From NCBI RefSeq assembly GCF_001619615.1, contig NZ_LQQP01000011.1, positions 1 through 64,000 of the forward strand: a stretch of DNA of 64,000 nucleotides. The letters are read 5' to 3'. Origin of the DNA: Microbacterium sp. T32 (GTDB taxonomy: Bacteria > Actinomycetota > Actinomycetes > Actinomycetales > Microbacteriaceae). Below, piece by piece: positions 60,187-64,000 of the stretch; positions within the stretch are counted from its first letter, which is position 1, and the number at the start of each line of letters is the position of its first letter. The position numbers and the translations under genes are program-made. The notes below the pieces were generated by a model. The model was not told the origin of the DNA. It made no database searches and saw nothing but the letters and a program-made list of their open reading frames with translations.

Positions 60187-61350
60187 ATGTCCTCCGCGTT
60201 CGATCCCGCTCGGTTCCTCCCCGACGACCTGCTCGCGCGGCTGCGCGAACGCGCGCCGGTGCACGACCGCGACAACACCTTCCCCGACGCCGACCTCGAC
60301 GATCTGCGGGCCGCCGGGTACCTCGGCATCCTGTCGCCCGAAGACTTCGGCGGCGCGGGCCTCTCGCTCGCCGAGGCCGCGGTCCTGCAGCAGCGCCTCG
60401 CCGGCGCCGCTCCGGCCACGGCGCTCGCGGTGAACATGCACCTCGTGTGGACGGGCGTCGCCAAGGTGCTGCGCGACCGCGGGATCGACGACCTCGAGTT
60501 CGTGCTGCGCGGGGCCGCGGCGGGCGAGGTGTTCGCGTTCGGCATCAGCGAGGCCGGCAACGACCTCGTGCTGTTCGGCAGCGACACCGCCGCCGCACCC
60601 GACGGGGAGGGCGGCTACCGCTTCACCGGCACGAAGATCTTCACGTCCCTCTCCCCGGTCTGGGACCACCTGGGCGTGCACGGGCTCGACACCACGTCGC
60701 CCGACGCGCCGAAGATGGTGTTCGCGTTCCTCGAGCGCGACGAGAACGTCGTCTCGCGCGACGACTGGAACACCATGGGCATGCGGGGAACGCAGAGCCG
60801 AACCACCGAGCTCCACGGCGCCCACGCGCCGGCGAACCGCGTCGTGCGCCGACTCGACCCCGGCCCTCAGCCCGACCCGCTCGTGTTCGGGATCTTCGCG
60901 GTCTTCGAGATCCTGCTCGCCTCGGTGTACACCGGTATCGCCCGACGCGCGCTCGACCTGTCGGTCGACGCCGCGCGCGCCAGGCGGTCGAAGAAGACCG
61001 GTGCGAGCTACGCGGCCGACCCCGACATCCGCTGGCGCATCGCTGACATGGCGCTCGCCTACGACGCGTTGCCCCCGCAGATCGCCGCGCTCAGCGCCGA
61101 CGTCGACGACCGCGTCGACCACGGCGCCCGCTGGTTCTCGCTCCTCGCGGGCGTGAAGCATCGCGCGGTGACCGCGGCGAAGACCGTGGTCGACGAAGCC
61201 ATGCTCGTCAGCGGAGGGTCGTCCTACTTCGCCCACACCGAGCTCAGCCGCCTGTACCGCGACGTCCTGGCCGGGCAGTTCCACCCCTCCGACCCCGAGT
61301 CCGCGCACTCGGCACTCGCCACGGCCTGGCTCGGACCGGTCGACGCCTGA
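60187..61350 (+). CDS. Acyl-CoA dehydrogenase family protein
   Basis: A 387-aa FAD enzyme. The N-terminal helical domain (GILSPEDFGGAGLSLAEA) is followed by the flavin-binding middle strand FGISEAGNDLV and FTGTKIFTSLSPVWDHLGVHG, and a C-terminal helical domain. The catalytic base position is not obvious, so it may be a desulfurisation-type (DszC/monooxygenase-like) or other ACAD-fold member. It overlaps the DUF445 gene by one nt. Confidence 0.82.
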   Translation: MSSAFDPARFLPDDLLARLRERAPVHDRDNTFPDADLDDLRAAGYLGILSPEDFGGAGLSLAEAAVLQQRLAGAAPATALAVNMHLVWTGVAKVLRDRGIDDLEFVLRGAAAGEVFAFGISEAGNDLVLFGSDTAAAPDGEGGYRFTGTKIFTSLSPVWDHLGVHGLDTTSPDAPKMVFAFLERDENVVSRDDWNTMGMRGTQSRTTELHGAHAPANRVVRRLDPGPQPDPLVFGIFAVFEILLASVYTGIARRALDLSVDAARARRSKKTGASYAADPDIRWRIADMALAYDALPPQIAALSADVDDRVDHGARWFSLLAGVKHRAVTAAKTVVDEAMLVSGGSSYFAHTELSRLYRDVLAGQFHPSDPESAHSALATAWLGPVDA

Positions 61351-62624
61351 TGGCGCGCACACCCGCGGCGCTCCTGAGCCCCGCCGACCAGGAGCGCCTC
61401 TGGGCGCTCCGGCGCATGAAGGCGGTCGCGCTCGGTGCCCTCGTCGGCATGGCCGTCATCTTCGCAATCGCCTTCGCGCTGCAGCGCGACATCGAGTGGC
61501 TGCAGTACGTCCGGGCCGCGGCGGAAGGCGGCATGGTCGGCGCGCTGGCCGACTGGTTCGCCGTCACGGCGCTCTTCCGGCGGCCGCTCGGCCTCCCGAT
61601 CCCGCACACCGCGATCATCCCGCGCCGCAAGGACGAGATCGGCCAGCAGCTCGGGGAGTTCGTCGAAACGAACTTCCTCGAGGGCGACGTCGTCCGCACG
61701 AAGCTCGAGGCGACGCCCCTCGCGGCGCGCGCGGGCGCATGGCTCGCCGATCCGGCCCACGCCGAGCGGCTCGCCGCGGAAGGCGCGGCCCTCGCCTCCA
61801 GCGTCCTGCGTGCCCTGAGCGACGACGACGTGCAGGGCCTCATCGAAGACCTGGCGCGCGAGCACCTGCTCGAGCCCGACTGGGGTCCGTCGGTCGGCGG
61901 GTGGCTCGAGCGCGTCGTGGACGCCGACGCGCACCACGGCGCCGTCGACCTCGCGCTCGACAACATCGCGGTGTGGCTCGGCAACAACCGCGAGGTGTTC
62001 CAGGGCCTGGTCTCGCGCCGGCTCCCCTCGTGGGTGCCGAGTCTCGCGTCGCGTCTCGTCGACGACACCGTCTACCGCGAGGCCGTCGGGTTCGTCGACG
62101 CCATCCGCGCGGACCCCCACCACCAGGCCCGCATCGCGATCGACCAGTACCTCGCGCGCCTCGCCGACAACCTGCAGCACGACCCCGCCACCCGGATGCG
62201 CCTCGAGGAGGCCAAGGCATCCATCTTCGACAGCCCGCGCGTGCGCGGTCTCGCCGCCGACGCGTGGAACACCGCGAAGGCCGGGCTCCTCCGCTCCCTC
62301 GCCGATCCCGAGAGCGCGCTGCGCCGCCGCGCCGCCGCGGCCCTCGCCGACGTCGGTGTGCGGTTGCAGAGCGAGGAGTCGCTGCAGCGCCGCGTCGACG
62401 GCTGGGTGACCGACGCGGCCGTGTTCCTCGTCGAGCGCTACCGCCACGACATCGCGTCGATCATCACCGACACGGTGGAGCGGTGGGATGCCGCCGAGAC
62501 GACCGAGAAGATCGAGCTCATGGTCGGGCGCGACCTGCAGTACATCCGACTCAACGGCACCGTCGTCGGTGCTCTCGCGGGACTCGCGATCTTCACCGTC
62601 GCGCACCTCGCGTGGGGGTCGTGA
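61350..62624 (+). CDS. DUF445 family protein
   Basis: A 424-aa member of the DUF445 (YheB/YjiN-like) family. The start has a transmembrane helix (about 25-45), the signature LADWFAVTALFRRPLGLPIPHTAIIPRRKDEIG follows, and a C-terminal helix closes the protein (VGALAGLAIFTVAHLAW). It is membrane-associated with unknown role. ATG 61350 overlaps the ACAD stop (TGATG). Confidence 0.9.
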   Translation: MARTPAALLSPADQERLWALRRMKAVALGALVGMAVIFAIAFALQRDIEWLQYVRAAAEGGMVGALADWFAVTALFRRPLGLPIPHTAIIPRRKDEIGQQLGEFVETNFLEGDVVRTKLEATPLAARAGAWLADPAHAERLAAEGAALASSVLRALSDDDVQGLIEDLAREHLLEPDWGPSVGGWLERVVDADAHHGAVDLALDNIAVWLGNNREVFQGLVSRRLPSWVPSLASRLVDDTVYREAVGFVDAIRADPHHQARIAIDQYLARLADNLQHDPATRMRLEEAKASIFDSPRVRGLAADAWNTAKAGLLRSLADPESALRRRAAAALADVGVRLQSEESLQRRVDGWVTDAAVFLVERYRHDIASIITDTVERWDAAETTEKIELMVGRDLQYIRLNGTVVGALAGLAIFTVAHLAWGS

Positions 62625-62672
62625 CGTTCCGAAAAGGGACGAAACTCCTCGCTGGGTCACGGCCTCGCTGGG

Positions 62673-62678
62673 TACCCT
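62673..62678 (+). promoter_or_regulatory. Leaderless -10 of the GGCT-like gene
   Basis: TACCCT, six nt, then GTG 62685. Confidence 0.5.
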
Positions 62679-62684
62679 GAGCGC

Positions 62685-63035
62685 GTGAACTCCGGTTCGG
62701 GGGCCGAGCTCCTCTTCACCTATGGAACCCTCCAGCTGCCTGAGGTGCAGCTGGACACCTTCGGGCGCCTGCTCGCCGGCGAGGACGACGTCCTCCACGG
62801 CTACCGGCTCGAGTGGACCGACATCGACGACGACCGCGTCGCGCAGTTGTCGGGGCTCGCGTCGCATCCGATCCTGCGGCGGACGGACGATACCCGGGAC
62901 CGCGTCTTCGGGCGCGTGCTCGCGCTGACCCCGGAAGAGCTCGACGCCGCCGATGAGTACGAAGTGTCGCTGTACCGACGGGTCTCGGTGGTGCTGGCCA
63001 GCGGCATCCGCGCCTGGGTCTACGTCGGCCACTGA
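62685..63035 (+). CDS. Gamma-glutamylcyclotransferase-like (AIG2/GGCT) protein
   Basis: A 116-aa GGCT-fold protein. The opening LLFTYGTLQLPEVQ is the substrate-loop signature (YGxL), and the acidic residue in AADEYEVSLYRRV is the expected catalytic Glu. It may act on gamma-glutamyl amines or peptides. It is shorter than gamma-glutamylcyclotransferases of animals but usual for bacteria. Confidence 0.88.
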   Translation: MNSGSGAELLFTYGTLQLPEVQLDTFGRLLAGEDDVLHGYRLEWTDIDDDRVAQLSGLASHPILRRTDDTRDRVFGRVLALTPEELDAADEYEVSLYRRVSVVLASGIRAWVYVGH

Positions 63036-63181
63036 GGCTCCTCCTCGCACGGGACACGCCGAGCGCGCCATCCCCGGTTTGCGGCGGGTCGCCGTCGATA
63101 TCCTCGTCTCGGATGCCGGTTCGACCCTCGCGCCCCGCGCGCTCCGCGTCCGACTCCTCACGGCAGCGAAGCGGAGAGACG

Positions 63182-63646
63182 ATGATTCAACTGATCCTTG
63201 CCCGGCACGCCAAGTCGGACTGGGCGGACGAGGGCGTCGCCGACCACGACCGGCCGCTCAACGACCGCGGACGCCGCGACGCGCCGGCGATGGCGCGATC
63301 GGTCCTGCGCCGGGGCGTGCGCCCCGAGGTCCTGCTCTCCAGCACCGCGGTGCGGGCCTCGAGCACGGCCGCCGCCTTCGCGGAGGAGTTCGAGGTCGAC
63401 GTCACCGAGCAGTCCGAGCTGTACCTCGCCGACGCCGACACGCTGCTCGAAGCGGCGCGCGCCACCGGTGCGCGCGAAGTCATGGTCGTCGCACACGACC
63501 CGGGAATGAGCGAACTCGTCTCGCGCCTCGCGGAGCGCGACGTACGGATGGTCACGTCCGCGGTGGCGGTCTTCACGTGGCACGAGGGCGACTGGGACGA
63601 CGTCGGCACGACCTCCCCGGACGAGTTCGAGCTCCTCACGCCCTGA
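63182..63646 (+). CDS. SixA-like histidine phosphatase
   Basis: A 154-aa histidine phosphatase. LARHAKSDW is the RHG-like motif, with a later VVAHDPGMSELV histidine and Glu/Asp residues. SixA proteins dephosphorylate HPt histidines. GGAGAGACG lies before ATG 63182, so this gene, unlike its leaderless neighbours, has a Shine-Dalgarno. Confidence 0.88.
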   Translation: MIQLILARHAKSDWADEGVADHDRPLNDRGRRDAPAMARSVLRRGVRPEVLLSSTAVRASSTAAAFAEEFEVDVTEQSELYLADADTLLEAARATGAREVMVVAHDPGMSELVSRLAERDVRMVTSAVAVFTWHEGDWDDVGTTSPDEFELLTP

Positions 63647-63661
63647 CGTCCGCCGGACTCC

Positions 63662-64000
63662 TCACACGGTCCCGCCGACGGCGAACGCCCGCGCGAGCAC
63701 GTCCTCGGGCCGCCCGTCGTCGTGCTCGGCCCACCAGGTGAGCGCGGAACTGGCGACGGCGGCGAGGGCGTGCGCCCGAACGACGGCGGCGAGTTCGCCA
63801 CCCTCCGGGTCCTGGCTGGCGAGGAATCGGTGGATCTCGTCGGTGAGCGCCGTCAGACGGGGGTCGGCGCGAAGGTCGAGCGCCGGGGTGGCATGGATGA
63901 CACGAAGCCTCCGGCGCGTCACCTCGATCTGGTCGTCGGGGAAGACCGACGCCGTCACGTAGGCCGATCGGAGCGCCGTGAGCGCATCCGCACCGTCTAC
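63662..64000 (-). CDS. TetR-family regulator, C-terminal part (start beyond window)
   Basis: The last 112 codons of a TetR-like regulator, converging with the SixA gene. VRAHALAAVASSALTWWAEHDDGRPEDVLARAF is a typical TetR ligand-domain end. The DNA-binding half lies beyond position 64000. Confidence 0.75.
   Translation of the reverse strand, partial: VDGADALTALRSAYVTASVFPDDQIEVTRRRLRVIHATPALDLRADPRLTALTDEIHRFLASQDPEGGELAAVVRAHALAAVASSALTWWAEHDDGRPEDVLARAFAVGGTV

Noticed and set aside
60187-61350. Operon of acyl-CoA dehydrogenase and DUF445 as a functional pathway
   Set aside because: The 1-nt overlap shows co-translation only; neither family gives a shared reaction, so no pathway is claimed.

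Overview
The window is a GC-rich (roughly 70% G+C), densely coded actinobacterial chromosome segment. Codon use, a class Ib ribonucleotide reductase operon, HspR-type heat-shock operators, many leaderless promoters (a -10 hexamer 6-7 nt before the start codon) and the protein repertoire suggest Microbacteriaceae, most likely Microbacterium. This assignment is an inference, because no rRNA gene is present. I see about 60 protein genes, no tRNA or rRNA, no CRISPR array, and no insertion sequence or phage gene.

Layout. 0-4.3 kb (minus strand): start of a GDP-mannose 4,6-dehydratase, a DUF255/thioredoxin-fold protein, an aldo/keto reductase and a MocR-type regulator. 4.4-11.6 kb (plus): a tight operon of N-carbamoyl-amino-acid amidohydrolase, dihydropyrimidinase/hydantoinase, an LLM flavin/F420 oxidoreductase and a four-gene NMT1/THI5-type ABC importer. 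This looks like uptake and ring-opening of pyrimidines or hydantoins, with the divergent MocR as candidate regulator. 11.6-23.6 kb: LCP ligase, TipA-like MerR, GH3 lipoprotein, HrpA helicase, a MarR/EamA divergent pair, and a sensor kinase/response regulator/DUF4097 operon. 23.8-26 kb: two tandem AraC paralogues. 26-31.4 kb (minus): a ChvE/GguAB-like sugar ABC operon with its LacI regulator, a matching operator and tandem hairpins after the binding-protein gene.

31.5-50.7 kb: M20 peptidase, Gfo/Idh oxidoreductase, NYN-domain protein, LigB-type DNA ligase and RecQ, DoxX, two coupled LLM oxidoreductases, a ClpC-like ATPase under two HAIR operators, several membrane proteins (two genes of 49 and 39 codons are too short for usual cut-offs), an RsmC/RlmG-like methyltransferase, FUSC exporter, ribokinase and nucleoside hydrolase. 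50.7-53.4 kb is an AT-richer island carrying a three-gene minus-strand cassette (unknown 248-aa protein, 194-aa protein, cytosolic ComEC-like metallo-beta-lactamase). It has its own start-overlapping dyad and I do not recognise it as a named system. 53.4-57.3 kb: nrdHIEF. 57.7-64 kb: MFS transporter, alpha/beta hydrolase, acyl-CoA dehydrogenase, DUF445, GGCT-like, SixA-like phosphatase and a truncated TetR.

Three sequence patterns run across these genes. (1) The heptamer GGATGCC/GGCATCC occurs about 120 times by hand count, in both orientations and different codon solutions, but is absent from the 50.7-53.4 kb island. (2) Families of 55-95 bp palindromes lie between genes, and two related ones sit in frame inside hrpA. 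(3) Leaderless promoters dominate, and GGATGCC fills the gap between the -10 hexamer and the start codon at five genes.
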